64,000 nt of DNA from Henriciella sp. AS95 (lineage in GTDB: Bacteria > Pseudomonadota > Alphaproteobacteria > Caulobacterales > Hyphomonadaceae). A program made the translations under genes and the position numbers. The stretch lies in contig NZ_JBBMQM010000001.1 in assembly GCF_038900055.1 (NCBI RefSeq), positions 1,364,001-1,428,000 on the forward strand, written 5' to 3'. Of the stretch, positions 41,034 to 49,873 are shown piece after piece. The notes under the pieces were generated by a model. That model ran no database searches and was not told the origin of the DNA. It saw only the letters and a list, made by a program, of their open reading frames with translations. Numbering within the stretch: the first letter of the stretch is position 1; every line of letters starts with the position of its first letter.

Positions 41034-41882
41034 CTAGTCTTCCGGGAAGCGATAGCGCAGGGCCTGGACGGCTGAATAGATGCCATAGACGCCGATGGTC
41101 AGGGCCGAGGCGATGAACAGCCACAGGCCGTAAGGCTGGGCGCGGATCCAGCCGAGCGTTGAGGCGAGGCCTTGCACATCGCCGGGATCAGTGCCCCAGC
41201 CGGCGACAACAAGAGAGATGCCGACCAGAGCGAAGAGGATACCGCGGCCCGCTATGCCGGCGGAGATGACGCCTGTCAGATTGCCGGCCCAGCCTGAAAG
41301 ATCGATATGGTCTTTCCACTGGCCGGTTTTGGCGCGCCACACCTGCGCGCAGCCGACGCCAACAAGGGCAAGGCCAGCGAGAGTGACCACCCAGCTGCCG
41401 AAAGGCTGTTCCATCAGCCATTTCGCGGTTTCTTCGGTCTTGCCGCCGCCGCCGCCATCATTCGAGCCGAAGGTGACCGAGGCGGCTGCCACGCCAACCA
41501 GCAGATAACTGATGCCTGAGGAGGCCATGCCGACGCGCGCCAGAATGCCCTTTGCGTCATTGCCCTGGTCCTCAGGGTCGAGCACGGCCTGCTGGAAACG
41601 CCACAGCGCATAAAGGAAAAGCCCGATGGCGAGCGTGATCAGGAGGATTCGTCCGCCCTGTTCGGTCTCGATCGCGCGGAATGCGTCACCTGCACTCGCC
41701 CCGTTCTCCGGCTTTGAGGTGAAGGCGGAGTCCAGAAGGACCACCGCGACAGCGAAATAGACGAAGGCGCGGGCGCCAAGCCCCAGCCGAGCCAGGAAGG
41801 CTTTCGAAGACGCGACGTTATCGGCGATATCGGAGTTCTGCATGATGAAGGAAGGCGTTGAATGACCACTTGGTTCCGCCAT
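41034..41882 (-). CDS. DUF1206 membrane protein
   Basis: A 282-residue protein with about six membrane helices, arranged as three repeated two-helix units, the pattern of DUF1206. Each repeat has a similar beginning (LGLGARAFVYFAVAVVLL; VGMASSGISYLLVGVAAA; GIAGRGILFALVGISLVV). Function is unknown; relatives are widespread in alphaproteobacteria. An internal ATG at 41843 (MQNSDIADN) is a plausible alternative start, since the first 13 residues have no family character. It is divergent from mtnP. Confidence 0.85.
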   Translation of the reverse strand: MAEPSGHSTPSFIMQNSDIADNVASSKAFLARLGLGARAFVYFAVAVVLLDSAFTSKPENGASAGDAFRAIETEQGGRILLITLAIGLFLYALWRFQQAVLDPEDQGNDAKGILARVGMASSGISYLLVGVAAASVTFGSNDGGGGGKTEETAKWLMEQPFGSWVVTLAGLALVGVGCAQVWRAKTGQWKDHIDLSGWAGNLTGVISAGIAGRGILFALVGISLVVAGWGTDPGDVQGLASTLGWIRAQPYGLWLFIASALTIGVYGIYSAVQALRYRFPED

Positions 41883-41956
41883 CTACGCTCGCGCTCTTGA
41901 TTTCGGTCCGCCCGCCTGCTTCAGCCATTGCAGAACATGAGTGGAGACGGAAAAAG

Positions 41957-42829
41957 ATGAGCAAATGGGTGATCGGTGTTATCGGCGGGTCTGGCCTCTA
42001 CGAGATAGAGGGGCTGGAAAACGCCGAGACGATTTCTGTCGAGACGCCCTGGGGTGCGCCGTCGGATCCCTTGGTGAAAGGTCAGATCGGGGATGTCACG
42101 CTTGTCTTTCTGCCGCGCCACGGCAAGGGGCACAGACTGACGCCGACCGCTGTGCCTTACCGGGCCAATATCGATGCGCTGAAGCGGCTCGGCTGTACCG
42201 ATGTCCTGTCAGTGTCGGCTTGCGGATCGCTGAAGGAAGCGCTGGCGCCGGGAGACTTCGTCATGGTCGACCAGTTCATCGACCGGACCTTCGCCCGCGA
42301 GAAGACCTTCTTCGGGCCGGGCATGGTGGCGCACGTTTCGATGGCGGACCCGGTCTGCTCGCGCCTATCCGGGCTGGCCGGTGACGCGGCTGAACAGGCG
42401 GGCGCGAAGGTGCATCGCGGCGGGACCTATATCGCCATGGAGGGGCCGCAATTCTCCTCGCGGGCCGAAAGCCATCTCTATCGCCAATGGGGCTGCGATG
42501 TGATCGGGATGACCAACATGCCGGAAGCCAAGCTCGCCCGCGAGGCGGAGCTTCCCTATGCGACCATCGCCATGGTGACCGATTATGACTGCTGGCGCGA
42601 TGACAGCGAAGCGGTTTCGGTGAGCAATGTGCTGGAAGTCATGAAAAATAATACAGACAAGGCGCGCCAGACGCTGAAAGCACTGGTTGGCGGCCTGCAG
42701 GGAACCGAGCGAACCGCGTCGCCGCAAGGCATCGAGACCTGTCTTGATTTCGCAATGATCACTGCGCCTGACGCTCGCGACCCGGCCGTTCTGGCAAAGC
42801 TGGACGCGGTCGCGGGGCGCGTTCTCTGA
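41957..42829 (+). CDS. mtnP: S-methyl-5'-thioadenosine phosphorylase
   Basis: Purine-nucleoside phosphorylase family enzyme (290 aa) that cleaves methylthioadenosine to adenine and methylthioribose-1-phosphate. Family motifs are IGVIGGSGLYEIEGL, FLPRHGKGHRLTP, the SVSACGSLKE strand and YIAMEGPQFSSRAES. The start at 41957 gives the normal MSKWVIGVIGGSG N-terminus; an upstream frame start overlaps the divergent gene region. apt, which recycles the released adenine, lies 1.5 kb downstream on the same strand. Confidence 0.94.
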   Translation: MSKWVIGVIGGSGLYEIEGLENAETISVETPWGAPSDPLVKGQIGDVTLVFLPRHGKGHRLTPTAVPYRANIDALKRLGCTDVLSVSACGSLKEALAPGDFVMVDQFIDRTFAREKTFFGPGMVAHVSMADPVCSRLSGLAGDAAEQAGAKVHRGGTYIAMEGPQFSSRAESHLYRQWGCDVIGMTNMPEAKLAREAELPYATIAMVTDYDCWRDDSEAVSVSNVLEVMKNNTDKARQTLKALVGGLQGTERTASPQGIETCLDFAMITAPDARDPAVLAKLDAVAGRVL

Positions 42830-42937
42830 GCGCCTGTGTGACGTCAAACGCGCAGTCTTAACGAGACGTAAAGACGCTTGTCGACGCCTGAGTCTGCTTT
42901 TGCTAAGCTTCCGGAAATGCAACTTGGGTGAGGTCGC

Positions 42938-44299
42938 ATGAACGGGACGTACTTTGAGACATTCATGGTCGGTGGGCTCGCGCTCATGGTTGCGGCAGCG
43001 CTCTCCATTGCGTGGCTGCTCTGGCGACAGGATGACGTTCGGCGCGAGGCTGTTGGCCTGGCGCTAGAGGGGATCGGACACGAGTTCCGGTTCAACATGT
43101 TTCAGATGGTGCGCGAGATTAATGACGTCGAAGACGGCATGATCCGCTTGCCGGTTGATCTGCCGACGCTGGCCCATCCGCAGCTCGATGCGGTGCTTGG
43201 CGAAATGATTGCGACAGACAAGCGGGCGCTTGCCGCCATTCAGGCGACCTATCAGATCCTCGAAGCGCGCAAGCGGCGCGTGCGCATGCAACTAGCAGAT
43301 GGCGCGGTTGATGATGAAGAGATGACCGCTTTGAAGGCGGCCACGGTGCAGGGCATCTCGACGCTCTATCTCTGGGAAGACCATGAAGGTGCACCGCCTG
43401 AGAAGGCCCGTTCGACCCGCAGCTGGTGGGTGCGTGACTGGATGAAAGCGCATGGCTTTACCCAGGACCTCCTGTCCGGTCTGGCCCTGCGCGATGCGGT
43501 GGTGGAAGACCTCCGCCAGAATGGTATGGAGCTCACGCCGCAGCCGCTGACGCTGACGGCGCACGAATATTATTCGCGCCAGTACGACCGCCATGCTGAT
43601 CCGCGCGGCGTTTTCGGAACGCGCCGTCTCGAGGAGAGCGAGGCCGAAGAGGCCGCGCTGGCGGAAGAGGACGCCGTTATGGTGTCCGCCGATGAGGTCG
43701 AGGAAACGGAAGAGACGCCCGTCGTCGAGGCTGCGGCCATTGCGCCAGCCGCCGCCGCAGCGGCTGCGGTGTCCGAGCTTGCCGATGAGGATGATATGGA
43801 CGAGGCCGAAGAGATCGAGCCGGTGTCCTATGAACCCGATATCGATGTGAAGGCGGATACCAGCGACGAAGGAAGTGCAGACGCGGACGCCGAAACTGAA
43901 GATGACGACGCCGACCCTGTCGAAGACCCGGCCGACGAAACGGATTTCTCAGACGATGCCGAAGTCGACCCGGCCTTTGCCGATGCCGATGCCGATGCCA
44001 ATGCCAATGCTGATGCCGATGACGCCGTCGAAGACGACGAGGACGCGTCTGACGAAGAAGCGCCTGTCGAGGAGGCCGTCTCAACCCCAGAGCCTGACGC
44101 GCCTGTCGATGCGGAAATCGAGGCTGCCGCGGCTGTGCCGTCCGGGCAACCGGCGGACGATCCGTTCGCGGTGCTGAACGCTGCGGACCTCAGCGCCTTT
44201 GAGCCAGACCCGGAAACCGGCAAGCTGGATGATACCGTGCCCGGCGAAGACGATGAGGATGAGGACAAACCCCGCAAATCTGCCGATGCAGCGGAATAG
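42938..44299 (+). CDS. Membrane-anchored protein with acidic low-complexity tail
   Basis: A 453-residue protein of unknown family. One membrane helix near residues 8-27 (MVGGLALMVAAALSIAWLLW) is followed by a helical cytoplasmic region of about 200 residues (VRREAVGLALEGIGHEFRFN and on). The C-terminal half from about 225 on is highly acidic, rich in Glu, Asp, Ala and Val, with an Asp-Ala/Asn-Ala repeat near residues 347-361 encoded by a GCCGAT-type hexamer. The gene overlaps apt by 14 bp. Codon use is normal GC-rich. Confidence 0.8.
   Translation: MNGTYFETFMVGGLALMVAAALSIAWLLWRQDDVRREAVGLALEGIGHEFRFNMFQMVREINDVEDGMIRLPVDLPTLAHPQLDAVLGEMIATDKRALAAIQATYQILEARKRRVRMQLADGAVDDEEMTALKAATVQGISTLYLWEDHEGAPPEKARSTRSWWVRDWMKAHGFTQDLLSGLALRDAVVEDLRQNGMELTPQPLTLTAHEYYSRQYDRHADPRGVFGTRRLEESEAEEAALAEEDAVMVSADEVEETEETPVVEAAAIAPAAAAAAAVSELADEDDMDEAEEIEPVSYEPDIDVKADTSDEGSADADAETEDDDADPVEDPADETDFSDDAEVDPAFADADADANANADADDAVEDDEDASDEEAPVEEAVSTPEPDAPVDAEIEAAAAVPSGQPADDPFAVLNAADLSAFEPDPETGKLDDTVPGEDDEDEDKPRKSADAAE
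43979..44022. repeat. GCCGAT hexamer repeat in coding sequence
   Basis: About seven imperfect copies of GCCGAT/GCCAAT encode the alternating Asp-Ala and Asn-Ala stretch of the acidic protein. Because the unit is six bases, slippage would change length by two residues without breaking the frame. Confidence 0.8.
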
Positions 44300-44834
44300 C
44301 CCGCGCGTGGATTACAAGGCCCGTATCAGGACGATCCCGGACTATCCGGCAAAAGGGATCATGTTTCGCGATGTGACGACGCTGATGAGCGATGCGGACA
44401 CGTTTGCGAGCGCGGTCGAGGAGATGTGCCGCCCCTTTGAAGGGCAGGGGATTAGCAAGGTCGCGGGGATCGACGCGCGCGGCTTCATTCTGGGCGGCGC
44501 CATGGCCGTGCGTCTTGGGGCGGGTTTCCTGCCGCTGCGCAAGCCCGGAAAGCTGCCTTATGAAACCTGGAGCGTACCTTACGAGTTGGAATATGGAAGC
44601 GATGCGCTCCACATGCATGTCGATGGCGTTTCCAAGGGCGAAAAAGTCCTGCTGGTTGACGATCTGATCGCCACGGGCGGGACCGCCGAAGCGGGCGCCA
44701 AACTGCTCAGGCAGGGCGAGGCAGAGATTGTGGCGGCCGTGTTTCTGGTAGATTTGCCTGATCTGCATGGGGCTGACAGGCTGCGAAACCTAGGCATCGA
44801 TGTGCGAGCGCTCGTCACATTTGAAGGCCACTAA
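44286..44834 (+). CDS. apt: Adenine phosphoribosyltransferase
   Basis: Purine-salvage enzyme forming AMP from adenine and PRPP (182 aa). The N-terminal hood IRTIPDYPAKGIMFRDVTTL and the PRPP-binding loop VLLVDDLIATGGTAEAG are both typical. The ATG at 44286 overlaps the previous stop by 14 bp; a GTG at 44307 would also give a family-like N-terminus (VDYKARIRTIPDYP). The long frame upstream only shadows the acidic gene. It fits with mtnP in methylthioadenosine/adenine recycling. Confidence 0.95.
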   Translation: MQRNSPRVDYKARIRTIPDYPAKGIMFRDVTTLMSDADTFASAVEEMCRPFEGQGISKVAGIDARGFILGGAMAVRLGAGFLPLRKPGKLPYETWSVPYELEYGSDALHMHVDGVSKGEKVLLVDDLIATGGTAEAGAKLLRQGEAEIVAAVFLVDLPDLHGADRLRNLGIDVRALVTFEGH

Positions 44835-44854
44835 CTGATCAAGGAACAACGACC

Positions 44855-46810
44855 ATGAAGCTTCTAAACTGGGTATCGACGATCGCGATTGCCGGCGCAC
44901 TGGTCGCCTGTGGCAAGGATGAGCCACCACCGCTTCCGGATGAATCCGGGTTCAGCGGCGAGATGGCCGACGCATCCGAGGACGCGCCAGACTTCGAAGA
45001 GACGATCAAGGCTTTTGAGGCCTTCGCGGACGAAGCGTTCCTTCTTCAGGACGGCAGCGAGGCCGGTTTTGACGAGTTGAACGAGGCCCTGCCGGACCTT
45101 GTCACGGTATCTTGGGACGAGAAGTCGTTTGACGACTCTACCGGTGCGACCGCGCTGACCGGGCTGGCCATTACCATCAATACCGACCCGGCCTTCGGGC
45201 TGCGCGCAGAAGAGGCGCGCCTGTGGGGGTTCGACGAGGGCTTTCTTGCTGCGCGCCTGCGCGGGGAACAACTCGATGTCGAAGCCAGGCTGTTTGACCG
45301 GCTGGAAGCAGAAAATCTCAGCTATTTCGGCGTTGCAGATGCGGCCGAGACGCTGTTCGATTCGCTCGCGGCTGAAGCAGAGGACGACGATCTCGATTCG
45401 GTCGATTTCGCGCTCGACACATTCGAGGTGACGGCAAACCGGATGGTGGTCAGCAATCTGACGCTGCGCCCCTATGAGTTCGCGCCTGCTCCGGACAGTC
45501 TTTATGAGATGATGGAGGTCTCCGAGGACGAGATTGAGAATGTGCGTATGGCTGTCGGCCTGGCGCAGCAGGCGCTCGCCGTGATGCGGACCGTCGCGAT
45601 GGAAGACGCCGTGGTCTATGACGCGAAAGTCGATGTCGATATTCGCCAGGGCTCGGCCGATGAGATCATGATCGACCAGAAGATCAATGCCGATGTCGGT
45701 TTCTACGGATATGAGGATGTGTCCGGTTTCGATGTCGGTCGGGCGATCATGTATAATGTGCGCCAATCCCAGAGCATGGCGATGACGTCTCCTGACGGGA
45801 CGTTTGAAGACGCCGGCTATTCAGACGGCATCAACTACAAACAGGAAGAAAGCACGCAGTTCTTTACCTATGAGGACCTGCAGATGGACAAGCTGGCCGG
45901 CTTCCTTGCGCGGGGCGACTTTCCGAGCATGGACGAGAAGGATCTGATGAGCTTGGGCATGTGGACGGCGCGCGACTACACGCTGAAACTGAATGATGGC
46001 GAGATATTCACCGCTGAGCGCGTCAATTTCGATGGGCGTGAGTTCAGCTGGTTCATTCCGAACAAATTAGAGCTGGACGTGAAGGGCGCGTCGGTTGCGC
46101 TGGAAGAGATCGGCAATTTCGCGCTGACCTTCGTGCCGGATGCGGCTGATGAAAATCCGGAAGCGGCAGACGCGGTTGACGATATCGAAACGGCGCTCGG
46201 CAAGCTCGATGAATACGATCTCGACACCATCCCGTTCGACCTGAACTTCACGGGCACGTGGGATGATGCGTCAGGCGCATTTGAAGTTCGCGCGACATCG
46301 GAGTCTGCCGGGTTCGGCGAAGGCGATGCCAGCTTCCGGATGACCCTGCCTGATTATGGCGCAGTGCAAACGGCCATGGAGTCCGATGACAAGGAGAGCG
46401 CCTTCGAAGACGCCTTCCAGAACGCGTTCGAATTCAAGGGACTTCGTTTCTTTGAGAAAGATGATGGCGGTTATGACAAGCTGTTTGGCTATGCCATCGA
46501 GGTCGGAAAACTGTACCCGCAGGAAGGCTGGGGCGCGATGGTCGGCAGCATGACGCCTGAACAGATCCGCCAGTATATCGCGACGGCGATCCGCTCGATG
46601 AAAAACCCTGCCTCTCAGGAAGTGGCGCAGGCCGCTGAGTGGCTGGAATCCATGGCGCTCTATTATGAGACATCGGGCGGCAGCCTCGAAATCGTGTCGG
46701 ATCCGACCACGGCGATCGACTTTGCCTACCTTGATGATCAGCAGGACGCAGACAATGTGGAGCAAACCGTGGAGGACATGGGCATTTCCGTCACATATTC
46801 ACCGGAATAG
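44855..46810 (+). CDS. Large lipoprotein of unknown function
   Basis: A 651-residue acidic protein, unrecognised. The N-terminus is a lipoprotein signal with lipobox LVAC (C19, then GKDEPPPLPDE as the mature start). The body contains repeated short helical/acidic units and no cysteine-rich or enzymatic motif that I can see. Length and composition suggest a structural or binding role at the periplasmic side or cell surface. It lies 20 bp after apt with a good AAGGAA site, and may be co-transcribed. Confidence 0.82.
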   Translation: MKLLNWVSTIAIAGALVACGKDEPPPLPDESGFSGEMADASEDAPDFEETIKAFEAFADEAFLLQDGSEAGFDELNEALPDLVTVSWDEKSFDDSTGATALTGLAITINTDPAFGLRAEEARLWGFDEGFLAARLRGEQLDVEARLFDRLEAENLSYFGVADAAETLFDSLAAEAEDDDLDSVDFALDTFEVTANRMVVSNLTLRPYEFAPAPDSLYEMMEVSEDEIENVRMAVGLAQQALAVMRTVAMEDAVVYDAKVDVDIRQGSADEIMIDQKINADVGFYGYEDVSGFDVGRAIMYNVRQSQSMAMTSPDGTFEDAGYSDGINYKQEESTQFFTYEDLQMDKLAGFLARGDFPSMDEKDLMSLGMWTARDYTLKLNDGEIFTAERVNFDGREFSWFIPNKLELDVKGASVALEEIGNFALTFVPDAADENPEAADAVDDIETALGKLDEYDLDTIPFDLNFTGTWDDASGAFEVRATSESAGFGEGDASFRMTLPDYGAVQTAMESDDKESAFEDAFQNAFEFKGLRFFEKDDGGYDKLFGYAIEVGKLYPQEGWGAMVGSMTPEQIRQYIATAIRSMKNPASQEVAQAAEWLESMALYYETSGGSLEIVSDPTTAIDFAYLDDQQDADNVEQTVEDMGISVTYSPE

Positions 46811-46881
46811 GTGATGGCGACGCTTGACCCCGGCGCAGGCGCGCCTCACCTATGTGAGCTGACTGCATGCACGGAGTGAAC

Positions 46882-47475
46882 ATGACAATCCGCCTCGACG
46901 ACGAACAAGAATCCAAACCCATGGCAGAGCCGAACGCCTTCCTTGAGGAAGCGTTGTTCAATGCCCGCACCATTCTTCTGACGGGTGGTGTGGACGACAA
47001 GCTTGCCCGGCGGGTCTGTGAACGTCTGCTGGCGCTCGGCTCGGAAAGCGACAAGCCGATCCTGCTGGTGATTTCTTCACCGGGCGGCCACGTCGAATCC
47101 GGCGACATGATCCACGACATGATCAAGTTCGTTGATGCGCCGGTGAAAGTGCTGGGGTCAGGCTGGGTCGCCTCTGCGGGTGCGCTGATCTATTCGGCGG
47201 CCAAGAAAGAGAACCGCTACTCCCTGCCAAATACGCGCTTCCTGCTTCATGAACCGCGCGGCGGCGTGGGTGGTCAGGCGTCTGACGTGGAAATCCAGGT
47301 GCGTGAAATCGTGCGTATGCGCGAGCGCCTGAACAAGATTTTCGCTGAGGCGACGGGTCAGCCGCTCGAGAAGATCAAGGCCGACACCGATCGTGACCAC
47401 TGGATGAGTGCCGAAGAGGCTGTCGAGTACGGCCTGGTCAACAAGATCGTCACCAGCCGCAAGGAAATCGTCTAG
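46882..47475 (+). CDS. clpP: ClpP-like serine protease
   Basis: A 197-residue ClpP-family peptidase. Catalytic residues align with E. coli ClpP: S98 (GWVASAGAL, with SAG where the canonical form has SMG), H123 (FLLHEPRGG) and D172 (TDRDHWMSAEEA). The N-terminal axial-pore segment differs from standard ClpP. I chose the ATG at 46882, with GGAGTGAAC upstream. No clpX lies next to it. It looks like a secondary ClpP paralogue; whether it partners with ClpX or with another ATPase is unknown. Confidence 0.85.
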   Translation: MTIRLDDEQESKPMAEPNAFLEEALFNARTILLTGGVDDKLARRVCERLLALGSESDKPILLVISSPGGHVESGDMIHDMIKFVDAPVKVLGSGWVASAGALIYSAAKKENRYSLPNTRFLLHEPRGGVGGQASDVEIQVREIVRMRERLNKIFAEATGQPLEKIKADTDRDHWMSAEEAVEYGLVNKIVTSRKEIV

Positions 47476-47496
47476 GCGACGTCGGTCCGGGCGCGG

Positions 47497-48291
47497 CTAT
47501 TCCTGCGCGGCGTCCGGCTCCAGAAATCTCTCAATATGGCTCGCGGTGCGCTCTGGCTCCGTGAACGGGAACAGGTGTCCCGCATCCGGCAGGATGCGAT
47601 GGTCTGCCCGTGGGATGAAGGCTGAAAGCTGGATCGCATTCTTTGGCGGAATGATCCGGTCGCGTGAGCCGGCGAGCACAAGCGTGTCCGCTTCGATCAT
47701 CGGCAGGAAATACAGGCTGGACCAGATGGCGAAAGGCGCGAACTGCGCCAGCATGGCTGGCGTGTTCGACATGGCGACACCCCTGATATGAGCGCTGGAA
47801 AAGTCGGCAATGAGGTCGTCCATGATCGCGGCGAACGGGTTGAGCGTGCGCCATAGCCCGGCCTCGGTCCAGTCGGCGGGCAGCATGGTCGTGCCTGTGC
47901 AGGTGCCCGCGAGGATCAGCCGATCGACCCTGCCGCGATACTGGATAGCGATCTGCTGGGCGAGCGCACCGCCGAGCGAAAGTCCCATCAGGGTGAAGCG
48001 CTTCAGGCCGGCCTGTTCGATCGATCGCACCGCAAGCCGGGCAAGGCTTGCCGGATCGAGCGGGAATTGTGTGGCCGGCGTCTGGCCGACACCTGGCATT
48101 TCAAGCGCGATGAATGGGCGGTCCTTGAACTGGCGTGCCAGCGGGGCGGCCATTTCCAGGCTGGAGCCGATACCATTGAGGAAGACGAGCGGCTGTTTGC
48201 TGGCGCCCGCGTTCCAGATATGCGCGCGCAGGCGCGTGCCGGACGCGTCAAGCCATAGCTCATGAAAGCCGTCAGCGGCTCTGTCCAACAT
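47497..48291 (-). CDS. Alpha/beta hydrolase, PHA-depolymerase-like
   Basis: A 264-residue alpha/beta-fold hydrolase. The nucleophile elbow GLSLGG contains S105, and D211 (GSRDRIIP) and H239 (DAGHLFPF) complete the triad. The region ALAQQIAIQYRGRVDRLILA with AGTCTGTTMLP matches intracellular poly(3-hydroxyalkanoate) depolymerases, although those usually have Trp in the elbow (VSWGG). Substrate may be PHA or another ester. It lies upstream of a terminator shared with the tRNA region. Confidence 0.88.
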   Translation of the reverse strand: MLDRAADGFHELWLDASGTRLRAHIWNAGASKQPLVFLNGIGSSLEMAAPLARQFKDRPFIALEMPGVGQTPATQFPLDPASLARLAVRSIEQAGLKRFTLMGLSLGGALAQQIAIQYRGRVDRLILAGTCTGTTMLPADWTEAGLWRTLNPFAAIMDDLIADFSSAHIRGVAMSNTPAMLAQFAPFAIWSSLYFLPMIEADTLVLAGSRDRIIPPKNAIQLSAFIPRADHRILPDAGHLFPFTEPERTASHIERFLEPDAAQE

Positions 48292-48424
48292 TAAATCTTG
48301 TGCAGCTTCGGCCAGATGCTCGTCCTCGTGATTCGCCGGGCAAGATTGATGTCCAGCATCCGGAAGACTTGCAAATCACGCGCCAGACGCAATTGCTTTG
48401 TGCAGGTATTGCTGCAGTCCGAAA

Positions 48425-48455
48425 GCGAAAAAGGGAGGCCAGACAGGCCTCCCTT
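48425..48455 (-). terminator. Terminator downstream of tRNA-Met (minus strand)
   Basis: Read on the minus strand, AAGGGAGGCC pairs with GGCCTCCCTT across a 5-nt loop (arms at 48446-48455 and 48431-48440), 10 bp perfect, followed by TTTCG. It ends transcripts coming from the tRNA. Confidence 0.85.
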
Positions 48456-48510
48456 AAGCACTCTACTCGGATACTCTACAGAAATGCTGTATACGGGATT
48501 CGCGACTTCT

Positions 48511-48557
48511 TTGCAAAGCCTCTCCACATTTAACCCGTGGATAAGTTGGCTTTGCAA
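48511..48557. ncRNA. Structured element after tRNA-Met, possible small RNA
   Basis: TTGCAAAGCC (48511-48520) pairs perfectly with GGCTTTGCAA (48548-48557). Inside, TCCAC (48523-48527) pairs with GTGGA (48537-48541). This compound hairpin lies 33 bp from the tRNA 3' end and before the terminator at 48425-48455, so the tRNA precursor would carry a folded tail of about 160 nt. It could be a small RNA processed from the tRNA transcript. No ORF in it looks real. The inner loop contains TTATCCACG on the minus strand, one base from a DnaA box. Confidence 0.4.
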
Positions 48558-48589
48558 CTAGAGGGTGACGATCGCGACTTTGAGGAAAA

Positions 48590-48666
48590 TGGTGGTTCGG
48601 GGGAGACTTGAACTCCCGACCTCACGATTATGAGTCGTGCGCTCTAACCAGCTGAGCTACCGAACC
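48590..48666 (-). tRNA. tRNA-Met (CAT), elongator type
   Basis: On the minus strand: acceptor GGTTCGG (48666-48660) pairs with CCGAACC (48600-48594), D-arm GCTC...GAGC, anticodon stem CACGA/TCGTG around CTCATAA, T-arm GGGAG/CTCCC with TTCAAGT. The discriminator A and an encoded CCA follow (48590-48593). The first base pair G-C is normal, so the elongator rather than the initiator is favoured; tRNA-Ile with a modified C34 cannot be fully excluded by anticodon alone. Confidence 0.97.
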
Positions 48667-48753
48667 AATCCGGTGTCTGTGCGACCGAGCGGGAATGCCG
48701 GGTCAGCACAGCAAGCGGGCTGAATACACATTGATTTGTCGCTCTGCAACCGC

Positions 48754-49866
48754 CTAATCCAGCAGGCCCACTACGTAATCTGCGATTGCCAGCGAGGAGG
48801 TGAGGCCGGGGCTCTCAATCCCCATCAGATTGATGAGGCCTGGCGCGCTGGTATCGATGATAAAGTCACCCGACGGCTCACCCGGTCCAACGATCTTCGG
48901 GCGCACGCCGGCATAGTCCGGCGCGAGGGCGCCGTCGGGCAGGCCGGGCCAGTATTGGCGGGCGGATGCGTAGAAATGGTCGGCGCGGGCCGGGTCTACC
49001 CGGTAGTCGAAAGGCGGCGCGGCCTCTTCCGGCAGCCACTCGGCATCAGGGCCGAGTTTGCCGCGCCCGGACAGGTCGACTGTGAGGTGCAGGCCAAGGC
49101 TGGCGCGCCCCGGCATGGGATAGATGAGACGCGAGAAGGGCGTCTTGCCGAGTATGCTGAAATAGCTGCCCTTGACGTAGCGAGGGGTCGGCAAGCCTGA
49201 AATGTGCGGTCCGTCAATTCGGCCCGCAACGGCGATAGAGTTATGCCCGGCGGCATTGATGACGGTGCGGGCCGATATCTTCGTTGGGGTTTCGCCGGCT
49301 GTGATCAGGTCGATTCGGTCTCCAGTGACGGTGCCGGACTGCACTGGCGTGCCGAAGGCGATCATGCCGCCATTGTCTTCCAGCTCGCCCTGCAAGGCCA
49401 GGAAGTAAGCGTGGCTGTCGAAAATACCCGAAACCGGCGAGTGGATCGCGGCGGCGATGTCGGGGCTCAGCGCTGGCTCAAGGGTGCGCGCTTCTTCGCC
49501 TGAGACAACGCGCAGCTTTTCGACACCGTTCGCTTCGGCGCGCTGGACGATGCCGTCGAGGCCTTCGGTCTCATCGCCGTGCGCGACAACGAGCTTGCCG
49601 CAATTCCTGTAGGTGACGCCATGCGCATCGAGATAGTCGTAGAGCTTGCGGCGTCCCTCGACGCAGAACCGGGCCTTGTAGGAGCCCGCCGCATAGTAAA
49701 GGCCTGCATGGATCACTTCGGAATTGCGCGACGAGGTGTGCACGGCAATCGCGTCTTCGGCCTCCAGGATGATGACATCGCGGCCTTTCAAGGCGGCGGC
49801 GCGGGCCACAGCGAGCCCGATGACGCCTGCGCCGATGACGATAAGGTCCGCATCGAACTGGTCCAT
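48754..49866 (-). CDS. FAD-dependent oxidoreductase, L-2-hydroxyglutarate-oxidase-like
   Basis: A 370-residue DAO-fold flavoprotein. The FAD-binding motif VIGAGVIGLAVARAAALKG occupies residues 10-28. The segment HTSSRNSEVIHAGLYYAAGS is characteristic of the LhgO group, which oxidises L-2-hydroxyglutarate or similar 2-hydroxyacids with transfer to the quinone pool. I chose the ATG at 49866 (MDQFDADLIVIG), with AGGAAAG upstream. It is 7 bp from the serine hydrolase gene and co-transcribed with it. Confidence 0.9.
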   Translation of the reverse strand: MDQFDADLIVIGAGVIGLAVARAAALKGRDVIILEAEDAIAVHTSSRNSEVIHAGLYYAAGSYKARFCVEGRRKLYDYLDAHGVTYRNCGKLVVAHGDETEGLDGIVQRAEANGVEKLRVVSGEEARTLEPALSPDIAAAIHSPVSGIFDSHAYFLALQGELEDNGGMIAFGTPVQSGTVTGDRIDLITAGETPTKISARTVINAAGHNSIAVAGRIDGPHISGLPTPRYVKGSYFSILGKTPFSRLIYPMPGRASLGLHLTVDLSGRGKLGPDAEWLPEEAAPPFDYRVDPARADHFYASARQYWPGLPDGALAPDYAGVRPKIVGPGEPSGDFIIDTSAPGLINLMGIESPGLTSSLAIADYVVGLLD

Positions 49867-49873
49867 GACTTTC

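Noticed and set aside
42858-42872. CtrA-like site TTAA-N7-TAAA upstream of the acidic protein
   Set aside because: One half-site deviates and no second supporting site is present; chance cannot be excluded.
48511-48557. Possible replication origin because of a DnaA-like box
   Set aside because: Only one near-match (TTATCCACG on the minus strand), no AT-rich unwinding element and no dnaA/gyrB nearby.
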